From the NCBI RefSeq assembly GCF_009827305.1, contig NZ_WTYJ01000001.1, positions 1,612,001 through 1,676,000 on the forward strand: DNA of 64,000 nt, read 5' to 3'. This document shows positions 47,455 to 55,571 of the stretch, piece by piece. This stretch comes from Croceibacterium xixiisoli. GTDB lineage: Bacteria; Pseudomonadota; Alphaproteobacteria; Sphingomonadales; Sphingomonadaceae. A program made the position numbers and the translations under genes. Position 1 is the stretch's first letter, and each line of letters begins with the position of its first letter. The notes beneath the pieces are model-generated. The model saw nothing but the letters and a program-made list of their open reading frames with translations. It was not told where the DNA came from and searched no databases.

Positions 47455-47546
47455 TTTCCGCGCTCCGCATCGGCCTCCGAACCATTGCGCTGACTGAATT
47501 CTCGCCTTGGCAAAAATGCGAGGCTAAGTGATTGCTTTAATTCGCC

Positions 47547-47566
47547 ATTCCCGCGAAGGCGGGAAT
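47547..47566. repeat. REP-like palindrome
   Basis: ATTCCCGC-GAAG-GCGGGAAT, matching the short extragenic CCCGCGAAGGCGGGAA unit common in sphingomonads. A single copy here. Confidence 0.55.
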
Positions 47567-47709
47567 CCAGTTGCAACCTTGCAACCCGGCACGGCGGCCC
47601 AAACATTGCCCACTTTGCCGTCTGCAGGTGAGGTGAACCCGTGAAGTTCTTTGGTCGCGCAGCGGGGGCCGATATTGCCGACGGTCAATGTATAGTGCAA
47701 AATTGACAA

Positions 47710-48105
47710 ATGGCCGATCTGTCCAAATCTGAGCGCATGGAATTGCGGCGGGCGTCTGGAAACCGGGTCGTCCATCAGCCGCATGTGCCACTTCTGCATC
47801 GCGGTCCGGCATGCCTCTGGCCACATGCTTGCTTCGAATGCCGAAAGTCTTGGAAGCTGGCTGAGGAAGCAAGTGCCATCTGCCCTGAATGCAAGGCCGA
47901 TCTTCATTGGATGGGGCGTGCATTCAAGGTGCCTCGAAAATCAGATGTTGAGCAATGGGCCAAAGTCCAGGCGCTCTGGAATGCAGGATTTCGCTTCATC
48001 AATCATACGAGATGGCGAGATGTCGAGGCTATGCCAGAACGGTTACGCGACGTAGAGGATTTCATCCGCCGCAATTCAGAACATCCCTTCCGAATTGGCG
48101 CATAA
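47710..48105 (+). CDS. Hypothetical zinc-ribbon-like protein
   Basis: A 131-aa protein with a four-cysteine zinc-ribbon pattern, CFECRKSW then CPECKADL, about 15 residues apart in the middle, followed by GRAFKVPRKSDVEQWAKVQALWNAGFRF. The C-terminal part looks helical. No family name recognised. It lies alone between two near-identical terminator hairpins, suggesting an insertion between alaS and the next genes. Confidence 0.7.
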   Translation: MADLSKSERMELRRASGNRVVHQPHVPLLHRGPACLWPHACFECRKSWKLAEEASAICPECKADLHWMGRAFKVPRKSDVEQWAKVQALWNAGFRFINHTRWRDVEAMPERLRDVEDFIRRNSEHPFRIGA

Positions 48106-48142
48106 GCTCCGCTATCGCTGGATTTGCGAATGGCAGCACACG

Positions 48143-48178
48143 AAAAAGGGCGCCATTCCCCCCGGAACGGCGCCCTTT
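48143..48178 (-). terminator. Rho-independent terminator for the 58-aa gene
   Basis: A stem AAAGGGCGCC (48145-48154) with GGCGCCCTTT (48169-48178); on the minus strand it is followed by TTTTTCG. It lies 18 bases past the stop of the small gene. Confidence 0.75.
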
Positions 48179-48196
48179 GTGCCGGCTCTGTCAGCC

Positions 48197-48373
48197 TCAA
48201 CGCCCGCGACTGGCGCCGCGCGTCTGGGGCTCGCTGCCACGCGCCAGATCTTTCTCCGGCATCTCGCGGTCGGTCATGCCCTCGCTCTTGACCGCGCCCT
48301 TGGTTTCGGCGGTCTGGTTCTGCGGCTTGCGGCGCTCTTCGGCCGCTTTTTCAGCATCGGTGATATCGGTCAT
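48197..48373 (-). CDS. Small hydrophilic hypothetical protein
   Basis: A 58-aa protein starting MTDITDAEKAAEERRKPQ and ending GASRGR, charged and probably disordered. It is supported by an AAAGGA ribosome site 7 bases before ATG 48373, third-position GC bias, and its own terminator. No family known; function unknown. Confidence 0.62.
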   Translation of the reverse strand: MTDITDAEKAAEERRKPQNQTAETKGAVKSEGMTDREMPEKDLARGSEPQTRGASRGR

Positions 48374-48454
48374 GGGGTCATCCTTTCCACCTGGCCAACG
48401 TCCGATGGCGTGGGGCCGTTCCCCATTGCCTGGTTCCGTTCTTCAGCCAGCCGC

Positions 48455-50221
48455 TCAATCGGCAAAGGTACTGGTCCGCAATTGCGGCTTGGTGGCCAGT
48501 CCGGCGTCCTCGCGAATCTGTTCCCGGAACTGGTCGCGCCGTTCATGGATCGATGCGATCACCGGCCCCATCGCCACGCCCAGATCGGCCAGCACCGCTT
48601 CGGACAATTGCAGCGAACTTTCCAGCGTCTCGGGCACCGCCGTGCTGGCCCCGGCCTTGTAGAGTTCGGCTGCATGCACCGCGTCGCGGGCGCGGGCGAT
48701 AATCGCGACATCGGGATATTGCGCGCGCAGGCGGCGGGTCAGCCGCTGGGCCAGCACCGGCTCATCCATGGTCAGGATCACCGCCGGGGCATGGCGCACA
48801 TCCAGCCGGTCGAACGTGTCGGCGCGCGCCGCATTGCCGAACACCGCGCGAATGCCGTCGCGCCGGCAGCCCTCGACCAGCTCGGAATCGCTGTCCACCG
48901 CGACATAGGCCTTGCCATGCCGCGTCAGCATCTCTGCCACCAGCCGCCCGACACGGCCGCAACCCACGATGATCACGCGCCCCTGGTCGCTGTCGTCTGG
49001 CTGGTGCTGCGCGGTCATGCCGGCCGGCTCTACCCGCGCGGCGATCTGGCGCCCCAGCATGGCAAGCAGCGGGGTGATGGTCAGCCCGATGGCGGTCACG
49101 ATCTGCCAGAACTGCGCCGTGCCGGGCTGGATCAGCAGTGCCGTGGTCGCCGTGGTCAGCACGATCAGCGTCGTCTCGGACGGGCTCGCCATCAGGATTC
49201 CGGTCTCGATCGCCGTGCTGCGGCGCGTGCCCATCATTCGCAGCAGCACGGTGGTGACCACGGCCTTCAGCGTCACCACGCCCACCACCGCCAGCGTGAT
49301 CATGCCCAGATTGGCCCAGATCGCCTTCAGATCGATACCCATGCCGACCGTGATCAGGAACACGCCCAGCGCCAGCCCCTTGAAGGGTTCGATGATCCCC
49401 TCGACCTCGGAATGATATTCGGTTTCCGCGATCAGCAGTCCGGCGATCAGCGCGCCGACAATGGGGGAAAGTCCGGCCAGCGCGGTCGCCAGGCTGGCAC
49501 CGATCACCACCAGCAGCGATGCGGCCAGAAACAGTTCGGGGCTTTTCGTGCGCGCCGCCTGGGCGAACAGCCGGGGCAGGGCCAGTCGCCCGATCACCAT
49601 CATCAGCGCGATCACCAGCACGCCTAGCAGCACGGTATCGAGCAGGCCCTCCATCCCTTCGCTCTGGGCGAAGGGGGCCATCGCCCCCAGGATGAAGATG
49701 ATCGGCACCAGCGCGATATCCTCGAACAGCAGCATGGACAGCGCCGCCTTGCCCACTGCCGTCTGCGTACCGGCAATCGGCAGCACCAGCGCGGTGGAAG
49801 ACAGCGCCAGCGCCAGCCCCAGGCCCAGCGCCCCGGTCCAGAACTGCCCCATCATGGAAAGCACGGCCGCCAGCAGCCCGGCAATGATCATCAGTTCCAG
49901 CGCGCCCAGGCCGAACACCAGCCGCCGCATCGCCCACAATCGGTTGAAACTCAGCTCCAGCCCGATCACGAACAGCAGCAGCACGATGCCGAATTCGGCG
50001 AAGGGAGCCAGCCGTTCGGGATCGGTGATGGTCACATAGAACAGCCATTCATGCTGATAGACCATGCCCCCCAGCCCATAGGGGCCGACCAGCAGCCCCA
50101 CCAGGATGAAGCCGATGACGGGGGTAATGCGGAAACGGGCGAATACCGGGATAACGATCCCTGCCGCACCAAGGATGACCAGCGCATCCGACAGCAGGGG
50201 AGACAATGTTTCGCCGTGCAT
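48455..50221 (-). CDS. CPA2-family monovalent cation:proton antiporter (KefB/KefC-like)
   Basis: A 588-aa inner-membrane protein. About twelve helices (1-390) begin LVILGAAGIVIPVFARF and include FVIGLELSFNRLW and LSSTALVLPIAGTQTAVGKAALSMLLFEDIALVP, the Na/H exchanger core. A cytoplasmic TrkA-N/RCK domain follows at about 410-530 with GCGRVGRLVAEML. Family members exchange K+ or Na+ for H+. Whether glutathione adducts gate it, as in KefC, cannot be told here. Confidence 0.9.
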   Translation of the reverse strand: MHGETLSPLLSDALVILGAAGIVIPVFARFRITPVIGFILVGLLVGPYGLGGMVYQHEWLFYVTITDPERLAPFAEFGIVLLLFVIGLELSFNRLWAMRRLVFGLGALELMIIAGLLAAVLSMMGQFWTGALGLGLALALSSTALVLPIAGTQTAVGKAALSMLLFEDIALVPIIFILGAMAPFAQSEGMEGLLDTVLLGVLVIALMMVIGRLALPRLFAQAARTKSPELFLAASLLVVIGASLATALAGLSPIVGALIAGLLIAETEYHSEVEGIIEPFKGLALGVFLITVGMGIDLKAIWANLGMITLAVVGVVTLKAVVTTVLLRMMGTRRSTAIETGILMASPSETTLIVLTTATTALLIQPGTAQFWQIVTAIGLTITPLLAMLGRQIAARVEPAGMTAQHQPDDSDQGRVIIVGCGRVGRLVAEMLTRHGKAYVAVDSDSELVEGCRRDGIRAVFGNAARADTFDRLDVRHAPAVILTMDEPVLAQRLTRRLRAQYPDVAIIARARDAVHAAELYKAGASTAVPETLESSLQLSEAVLADLGVAMGPVIASIHERRDQFREQIREDAGLATKPQLRTSTFAD

Positions 50222-50243
50222 GCGCCTTGATCAATCCCCTGTG

Positions 50244-51842
50244 TCAGCCGCCGCCCGGGCCGCTGCGTGTCGTCGGCGGCGCGCCGGTGTGCTCTCCGCC
50301 CCCTTTGGAGGCTTCATCCCATTCAATTCGATAGAGGTCAAACCGCCGGTCGGCCAGATTCTTCACCGTACCTTCGGCGCGGGCCCAGGCGATATCGGCC
50401 AGATTGACGTCGCTGATGGTCAGCGTTTCCACATTCTCGCTCGCTTCGGCGGCGATGCCGTCGCGGGCAAACGGGAAATCGCACGGCGTCAGGATGCAGC
50501 TCTGCGCATATTGAATATCCATGTTGGCGACATTGGGCAGATTGCCGACATTGCCGCTCATCACCACGAAGCACTGGTTCTCGATTGCGCGGGCCTGCGC
50601 GCAATAGCGCACGCGCATGTAACCCTGGCGGCTGTCGGTGCAGAACGGCACGAAGATGATCCGTGCCCCTTCATCCACCAGCCGGCGGGCCAGTTCGGGG
50701 AACTCGCTGTCATAGCAGATCAGCACCCCGATCGGGCCGCAATCGGTCTGGATCACGTCGATCGAATCGCCGCCCTTGATGTTCCACCAATAGGCTTCGT
50801 TGGGGGTGGGGTGGATCTTTTCCTGCTCGTGGATCGATCCGTCGCGCAGGCAGACATAGGCGACATTGTGAATGTCGCCATCGGGCATGCGGGTGGGGTG
50901 CGAACCGCCGATGATGTTGATGTTGTAATTCAGCGCCATGTCGGACAGCGCCTTGCGAATCTTGGGCGTATAGCGGCTCAGCGCCTCGATCGACTGCTTG
51001 GAAGACAGCTCTTCCGGCTCGGCGCTCAGCAGGGAGAGGGTGAACAACTCGGGGAACAGGATGAAATCCGCCTCGTAATCGGCGGCCACGTCCACGAAAT
51101 ATTCGATCTGGCGGATGAACTCGGCGTAATCCTTCACCGCCCGGGCCTGCAACTGGCAGGTGGCGATGCGCACGCTTTCCACCCCGCGCGGCACGCGCGG
51201 TTTGGTGCTGTCTTCCTGATCGACGAAGGGGTTGCGCCACACCATCTGCACGGCAAAGGCGCGCGACTGGCGGTCTTCGGGCAGGTAGTTTTCCAGAATG
51301 CCGATCGGCTCGAAACCATTGGCCAGCTGGAACCGCAGCACCGGGTCGTGCAGCTTGCCCGCCACCACGCGGTCGAGATAATCCTGCGGCCCGTCCACCC
51401 GGCGCCATACACGCGCCAGATTGGGCATCCGCCCGCCGAAGACGATGCCTTTCAGTTCCAGCCGTTCGGCCAGGGCGCGGCGTTCTTCATACAGCCGCCG
51501 CCCGATCCTGGTGCCGCGCACCTTGGGATCGACACACAATTCATAGCCATACAGCCAGTCGCCAGCGGGATCATGCCGGCTGCCATAACCATTGCCGGTG
51601 ATCGAATCCCAGCTGTGCTGGGCCAGCGCCAGCTCTCCGCGCAGCCGCATCGACGCGCAATAGCCAACGACCTTGCCATCCAGCACGGCCAGGAAACAGC
51701 CTTCGCCGTAATTGTTCAGCTGCCCGCGCAATTCGCTGCGGGTATAGGGCGGCAGGTCGTCATAGGCTCGCCGGACGAGCGCCGCGATCGCGGCGACATC
51801 GCCCGGCTTGGCCTGCCGTACCTCAAGGCGCGCCTTGGTCAT
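50244..51842 (-). CDS. GNAT acetyltransferase/carbon-nitrogen hydrolase fusion
   Basis: A 532-aa two-domain protein. The N-terminal GNAT domain (about 1-215) shows LCVDPKVRGTRIGRRLYEERR, the acetyl-CoA loop. The C-terminal nitrilase-type domain (about 220-510) has the triad segments FPELF (Glu), EKIHPTPNE (Lys) and LICYDSEFPE (Cys). Such fusions occur widely in proteobacteria. Their amide substrate is unknown; the architecture suggests acylation and deacylation of one metabolite. Confidence 0.92.
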   Translation of the reverse strand: MTKARLEVRQAKPGDVAAIAALVRRAYDDLPPYTRSELRGQLNNYGEGCFLAVLDGKVVGYCASMRLRGELALAQHSWDSITGNGYGSRHDPAGDWLYGYELCVDPKVRGTRIGRRLYEERRALAERLELKGIVFGGRMPNLARVWRRVDGPQDYLDRVVAGKLHDPVLRFQLANGFEPIGILENYLPEDRQSRAFAVQMVWRNPFVDQEDSTKPRVPRGVESVRIATCQLQARAVKDYAEFIRQIEYFVDVAADYEADFILFPELFTLSLLSAEPEELSSKQSIEALSRYTPKIRKALSDMALNYNINIIGGSHPTRMPDGDIHNVAYVCLRDGSIHEQEKIHPTPNEAYWWNIKGGDSIDVIQTDCGPIGVLICYDSEFPELARRLVDEGARIIFVPFCTDSRQGYMRVRYCAQARAIENQCFVVMSGNVGNLPNVANMDIQYAQSCILTPCDFPFARDGIAAEASENVETLTISDVNLADIAWARAEGTVKNLADRRFDLYRIEWDEASKGGGEHTGAPPTTRSGPGGG

Positions 51843-51874
51843 GACTTGGGGCGCGCCTTTCCGGCCATCGGGGC

Positions 51875-53098
51875 TTACGCCCAGCTGGCCATTTCCTTTT
51901 CGAGGTTTTCGACAATCGCTTCGAAGAACTGCTCGGTCGTCATCCAGCTCTGGTCGGGGCCGATCAGCAGCGCCAGATCCTTGGTCATCTTGCCGCTTTC
52001 GACGGTTTCGATGCAGACCTTTTCCAGCGTTTCGGCGAAGCGGATCACGTCGGGCGTGTTGTCGAACCGGCCGCGATAGATCAGCCCGCGCGTCCAGGCG
52101 AAGATGCTGGCGATCGGGTTGGTGCTGGTCGACTTGCCCTGCTGGTGCTGGCGATAGTGACGGGTCACCGTGCCATGCGCGGCTTCCGCTTCCACGGTCT
52201 TGCCATCTGGGGTCATCAGCACGGATGTCATCAGGCCCAGCGAACCGAAGCCCTGCGCCACAACGTCCGACTGCACGTCGCCGTCATAGTTCTTGCAGGC
52301 CCAGACGAACTTGCCGTTCCACTTCAGGGCGGACGCGACCATGTCGTCGATCAGGCGATGTTCGTAGCTGATGCCGGCTTCGGCAAACTTTTCCTTGAAG
52401 CCTTCGCTGTCGAACACATGCTGGAACAGATCCTTGAAGCGCCCGTCATAGGCCTTGATGATCGTGTTCTTGGTCGACAGATACACCGGCCAATTGCGGT
52501 CGAGACCGTAATTGAAGCTGGCGCGGGCGAAATCGCGGATCGATTCGTCGAGGTTGTACATCGACATCGCCACGCCCGATGCCTGGAACTGATAAACCTC
52601 GCGGTCGATCACCTGGCCGTCGGCGCCTTCGAACACCAGGCGCAGCTTGCCCGGCCCGGGGACGAGGAAATCGGTCGCGCGATACTGATCGCCGAACGCG
52701 TGACGGCCGACCACGATCGGGTCGGTCCAGCCCGGCACCAGGCGGGGCACGTTGGAAATCACGATCGGTTCGCGGAAGATCGTGCCGCCCAGAATGTTGC
52801 GGATCGTGCCGTTCGGGCTCTTCCACATCTGCTTCAGGCTGAATTCTTCGACGCGCGCTTCATCGGGGGTGATGGTCGCGCACTTCACGCCCACGCCATA
52901 TTGCTTGATGGCATTGGCGGCATCGATGGTGATCTGATCGTCGGTCTCGTCGCGCTTTTCGACGGAGAGATCGTAATATTTCAGCTCGACGTCGAGATAG
53001 GGCAGGATCAGCCTTTCGCGAATCCACTGCCAGATGATTTTCGTCATCTCGTCGCCGTCGATTTCCACGACGGGGTTGACGACCTTGATCTTCTCCAT
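51875..53098 (-). CDS. icd: NADP-dependent isocitrate dehydrogenase
   Basis: A 407-aa TCA-cycle enzyme making 2-oxoglutarate, CO2 and [25 protein letters not shown] carries the isocitrate-binding Ser/Asn/Arg set, and [29 protein letters not shown] gives the NADP site. It belongs to the homodimeric eukaryote-like class, normal for alphaproteobacteria. ATG at 53098 restores [20 protein letters not shown] truncated tRNA and terminator lie upstream. Confidence 0.96.
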   Translation of the reverse strand: MEKIKVVNPVVEIDGDEMTKIIWQWIRERLILPYLDVELKYYDLSVEKRDETDDQITIDAANAIKQYGVGVKCATITPDEARVEEFSLKQMWKSPNGTIRNILGGTIFREPIVISNVPRLVPGWTDPIVVGRHAFGDQYRATDFLVPGPGKLRLVFEGADGQVIDREVYQFQASGVAMSMYNLDESIRDFARASFNYGLDRNWPVYLSTKNTIIKAYDGRFKDLFQHVFDSEGFKEKFAEAGISYEHRLIDDMVASALKWNGKFVWACKNYDGDVQSDVVAQGFGSLGLMTSVLMTPDGKTVEAEAAHGTVTRHYRQHQQGKSTSTNPIASIFAWTRGLIYRGRFDNTPDVIRFAETLEKVCIETVESGKMTKDLALLIGPDQSWMTTEQFFEAIVENLEKEMASWA

Positions 53099-53253
53099 TG
53101 GGCAATCCTGTATAGCTGTCTTGCGGGAATGCGGCGGTCTTACGGAGCGCGCGAGGGGTTCGCAAGAAAGCCTGTGTGAAAAAGTCACGAATTCGACCTC
53201 GCGACCGTGTTTGCGGCACGATCCGCCGCCCGCGGCGCGGGTTCAGGGCAAAG

Positions 53254-53288
53254 AAAACCCCGGCAAGCCAGCGGCTTACCGGGGTTTT
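53254..53288. terminator. Bidirectional terminator between tRNA fragment and icd
   Basis: A stem AAAACCCCGGCAAGCC/GGCTTACCGGGGTTTT (53254-53269 with 53273-53288, one mismatch, 3-base loop). It has A- and T-runs on both sides. It would have ended the original tRNA transcript. Confidence 0.8.
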
Positions 53289-53301
53289 TCTGTCCCGCGA
53301 A

Positions 53302-53351
53302 TGGTGGGCGTAGCAAGGATTGAACTTGCGACCCCTACGATGTCAACGCAG
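53302..53351 (-). tRNA. tRNA-Val(GAC) 3' half only, attachment-site remnant
   Basis: On the minus strand this is the anticodon arm onward: CTGCG, loop TTGACAT (anticodon GAC), CGTAG, variable GGGTC, T-arm GCAAG-TTCAATC-CTTGC, acceptor strand TACGCCC, A and encoded CCA. The 5' acceptor strand and D-arm are absent: sequence beyond 53351 is unrelated. Integrases using tRNA 3' ends leave exactly this scar. Not a functional tRNA. The intact copy is expected at the far end of the element, beyond the window. Confidence 0.8.
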
Positions 53352-53414
53352 GGGTTCCGTCATTTTCGGGATAAGAATGGCAGTTTTCCGCCATTCCAGC
53401 ATCGCATAAGAACG

Positions 53415-53429
53415 GAACGGGCCGGGAAC
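53415..53429. promoter_or_regulatory. LexA-type box near the element end
   Basis: GAAC-N7-GAAC, the complement of the recA box, 58 bases before the first element gene, with further GAAC at 53410 and 53431. Eight fixed bases are expected by chance about twice in 64 kb over both strands, so this is suggestive only. SOS control of the element would make sense. Confidence 0.4.
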
Positions 53430-53486
53430 AGAACTGCTTTTTGAGTGAATTTCACCCAAAACTCACCCAAGAAAATGGGCGTCCAG

Positions 53487-53870
53487 ATGATTGAACATGA
53501 CCGGCTCTGTAACTGCTGCGGCGCCCCTGCCTACATCTGGATCAGGGGGTGGTACGCTCGCTGCCGCAAGCACGAGAAGAGGAACCCGTGCGCGATCGCG
53601 GGCTGCTGTCGGACAACAGCCGCGAGCGATGGCAGGCTGGCAAATGATCAATATCTGTGCGGTGAGCACTGGCAGGCATTGGTGCCGCCCCGATCGCGTG
53701 CCCGGCGGGCGTACCATGCACATTTCAGACGGGCAAAGCGGCTTGGATGGAATGATCAGCGGAGGCGTGCCTTCGGGCTGTTCTGGGACAGCCTGGTGAA
53801 ATTGGCCCGTCGGCGCGCCGAGGGCGGTTTCATCAATGAAGCGGAGATCAACAGGATCATGGGCTGGTGA
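53487..53870 (+). CDS. Cysteine-rich phage-type hypothetical protein
   Basis: A 127-aa basic protein (MIEHDRLCNCCGAPAYIW start) with CNCC, CRKHE, CAIAGCCR and CGEHW, probably two zinc-binding knuckles, followed by an Arg-rich helical C-terminal part. Similar small proteins occur in sphingomonad prophages; function unknown. ATG 53487 is chosen; an in-frame ATG at 53475 and GTG at 53445 are alternatives with no better ribosome site. Confidence 0.65.
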   Translation: MIEHDRLCNCCGAPAYIWIRGWYARCRKHEKRNPCAIAGCCRTTAASDGRLANDQYLCGEHWQALVPPRSRARRAYHAHFRRAKRLGWNDQRRRAFGLFWDSLVKLARRRAEGGFINEAEINRIMGW

Positions 53871-53952
53871 TTATCAGGCCGCCGGCTAATTGATCTGTAG
53901 CAATCGTCAAAAAGGTTCTGCCGTGTAACATCCCGTAAAATCGAGTCGGGGG

Positions 53953-54342
53953 ATGGGGATGGCAGAGAAAAAGGGGAATGCCGGGTGCATCGGCATCGTG
54001 GCGCTGTTGGCGATCGGGTTCATCGCTGGCCGAGGCAGCGTGGAGGATACATCGGAGAGCGATGCTGTGGAGGCGGCGGTGGCTGCCGCCACCTACGATC
54101 CTCCCGCAATTGATGTCATCGAAACGGCTGCAGCAATGCAGACCGATATCCCGTCACCCCAGCCGCTCTACATACCCCCACCCGAACCTGCATACGAACC
54201 GCCGGCCCGCCAGCAATCGTTTTCAGTGTATTACCGGAACTGTTCAGAAGCCCGGGCAGCCGGTGCTGCTCCGGTGATGCGCGGTGATCCTGGCTATGCG
54301 CCCAAGCTGGACCGGGATGGCGACGGGGTTGGGTGTGAATAG
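53953..54342 (+). CDS. Excalibur calcium-binding domain protein
   Basis: A 129-aa protein with an N-terminal membrane anchor (GCIGIVALLAIGFIAGRG), a Pro-rich linker, and a C-terminal excalibur domain (about 95-129): YYRNCSEARAAG, then the DRDGDGVGCE calcium loop. Excalibur domains bind Ca2+ and usually sit at the cell surface. Start ATG 53953 or 53959. In this family the domain often accompanies surface nucleases. Confidence 0.82.
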   Translation: MGMAEKKGNAGCIGIVALLAIGFIAGRGSVEDTSESDAVEAAVAAATYDPPAIDVIETAAAMQTDIPSPQPLYIPPPEPAYEPPARQQSFSVYYRNCSEARAAGAAPVMRGDPGYAPKLDRDGDGVGCE

Positions 54343-54375
54343 ATTGGCAGGGCCAACACAGGGGAGGTGTTCAAT

Positions 54376-54993
54376 ATGATCTTAGGGTTTCGATTGCTGC
54401 AGAAATCCCACGCGAAGGCTCTGCGCCGCATTACAAAAGCTGTGGGGGCAGGAGAGGCGCTTGAAGTGCCGATCACGCCCATAGGTATGCCCGAGCAGTG
54501 TTATTGGGAGGTTCGCAAACATGTCGCAACAAATGGCGGATCGCTGAGAACCGGTTGGCGGTTACTTGATGCCATGGGAAAGGTCGTCCAAGCCCAGCAC
54601 CATGCCGTCTGGGAGCGGCCAGATGGGCAACTGATAGATATCAGCCCGCCCCCGTCTTCGCTGGACGCAGGCGTACCTGTGTCGTTGTTCATACCAGATG
54701 ATCGGCTCGATATTGGGGATTTAGCCTATCCGCCTTCCTTCGATAACATCAGCGTGGTGCTGAGCATGTCATCCCATCTAGCCGGCTACACCCAAGCATC
54801 TCAGAGGCAAACGACCGTTCTGAGGGCGGGCTATGCGAAGGCACGCGAAATCGGCATCGACCGGCATGAGGCTGGGATGATGATGCGACATTTAATCCCC
54901 TGCCACCCCCAGATGCAGGCGATCGCTGCGGAATATTACGAAACACGCACAGCTATGGACCCGTTCATCAAAAAGCTGGGCGCGAGATCTTAG
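54376..54993 (+). CDS. Hypothetical protein
   Basis: A 205-aa soluble protein, no family recognised. The middle shows TGWRLLDAMGKVVQAQHHAVWERPDGQLIDISPP, a pattern in which a His-bearing strand meets an Asp-bearing strand. The C-terminus is helical with HEAGMMMRHLIPCHP. ATG 54376 has GGGGAG nine bases upstream. It follows the excalibur gene by 33 bases in the same direction. Confidence 0.62.
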   Translation: MILGFRLLQKSHAKALRRITKAVGAGEALEVPITPIGMPEQCYWEVRKHVATNGGSLRTGWRLLDAMGKVVQAQHHAVWERPDGQLIDISPPPSSLDAGVPVSLFIPDDRLDIGDLAYPPSFDNISVVLSMSSHLAGYTQASQRQTTVLRAGYAKAREIGIDRHEAGMMMRHLIPCHPQMQAIAAEYYETRTAMDPFIKKLGARS

Positions 54994-55061
54994 CAACACC
55001 GTACAAACATAAACTTAAAACTGTCAGTTGATTGAAGTGGTCTTCGTGGAAAATAAAAAGC

Positions 55062-55104
55062 GGTCCCTATGCGCTTATCGTTCACAAAACGCGCAGGTAG
55101 GACC
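55062..55104. repeat. Imperfect inverted repeat before the promoter module
   Basis: GGTCC-TA-TGCGC (55062-55074) can pair with GCGCA-TA-GGACC (55091-55104) around a 16-base loop, in an AT-rich intergenic stretch. It could be a small-RNA stem or a terminator for the preceding gene. Confidence 0.35.
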
Positions 55105-55137
55105 CGCGATTTATTTGCGTAATACTTCCAATTATTC

Positions 55138-55165
55138 TTGATAAGTGCTCAAATTTGAGCATAAT
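55138..55165 (+). promoter_or_regulatory. Sigma-70 promoter with embedded palindromic operator
   Basis: -35 TTGATA (55138-55143), 16-base spacer, -10 CATAAT (55160-55165). The spacer is filled by the perfect 14-bp palindrome GCTCAAATTTGAGC (55147-55160). A dimeric repressor bound there would block polymerase. It drives the 31-aa peptide, the Xre gene and probably the ligase. Confidence 0.68.
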
Positions 55166-55221
55166 GGGAGGGCCAGAGGGGGAGGCAATCCCGCTTCCTC
55201 ACGGCAAGGGAGAACGAAGCA

Positions 55222-55317
55222 ATGTCGAACCTCGACCTCTTCTTCGCTCTTCTGTCCGTCACTGGGTTGATGGTCAGTGTAGCAGCACTGGTCATTTCCA
55301 TAACCCAGCGACGGTAG
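55222..55317 (+). CDS. 31-aa single-span membrane peptide
   Basis: MSNLDLFFALLSVTGLMVSV... ending ISITQRR: one hydrophobic helix (about 6-27), acidic residue before, two Arg after, so the N-terminus is likely outside. GGGAG lies nine bases before the ATG. It is directly behind the promoter/operator at 55138. Size and topology resemble type I toxins and small phage membrane regulators, but no homologue was recognised and function is unknown. Confidence 0.55.
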   Translation: MSNLDLFFALLSVTGLMVSVAALVISITQRR

Positions 55318-55385
55318 AAGGGGTGGCCGGTCTCGAAAGGGGCCGGTCACTCCCTCCCAAATATCATCGGAAGGGTTGCTGTTCA

Positions 55386-55571
55386 ATGACTGGTGATCAG
55401 TTCAGAGGGTGGATGGGGCAGGTGGGGCTCAATAAGGCCCAGGTGGCCGCCCGGCTGGGCCTTAGCCGCAACAGCGTGGCCAAGTACGAGGTGGAGGGCG
55501 CGCCTGTTTCTATCGCCTATGCATGTGCCGCTGTGGCGGCTGGGCTGGCCCCGTGGGGCGCGGAGCAATGA
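55386..55571 (+). CDS. Small Xre-type helix-turn-helix regulator
   Basis: A 61-aa protein: FRGWMGQVGLNKAQVAARLGLSRNSVAKYEVEG is an HTH with the recognition helix near 26-37. It has little beyond the DNA-binding unit, like phage Cro or small repressors. It is a candidate to bind the palindrome at 55147. Its stop overlaps the ligase start (ATGA), so the two are translationally coupled. Confidence 0.75.
   Translation: MTGDQFRGWMGQVGLNKAQVAARLGLSRNSVAKYEVEGAPVSIAYACAAVAAGLAPWGAEQ

Larger units (their letters stand above)
47399..47709. other. 311-base gap: terminator plus REP-like hairpin
   Basis: It holds the alaS terminator (47419-47454) and a REP-like hairpin (ATTCCCGC 47547-47554 with GCGGGAAT 47559-47566) of the type dispersed in sphingomonad genomes. 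No gene supported. Confidence 0.6.

Noticed and set aside
47524-47923. Minus-strand frames before the zinc-ribbon gene
   Set aside because: They run through the REP-like hairpin and antisense to the accepted gene.
53302-53351. Intact functional tRNA-Val
   Set aside because: The acceptor 5' strand and D-arm are not present on the minus strand beyond 53351; only the 3' half pairs.
53300-53444. ORF with a VARIELATPTMST-like peptide
   Set aside because: This is the well-known false translation of a tRNA 3' end, here the tRNA-Val remnant.
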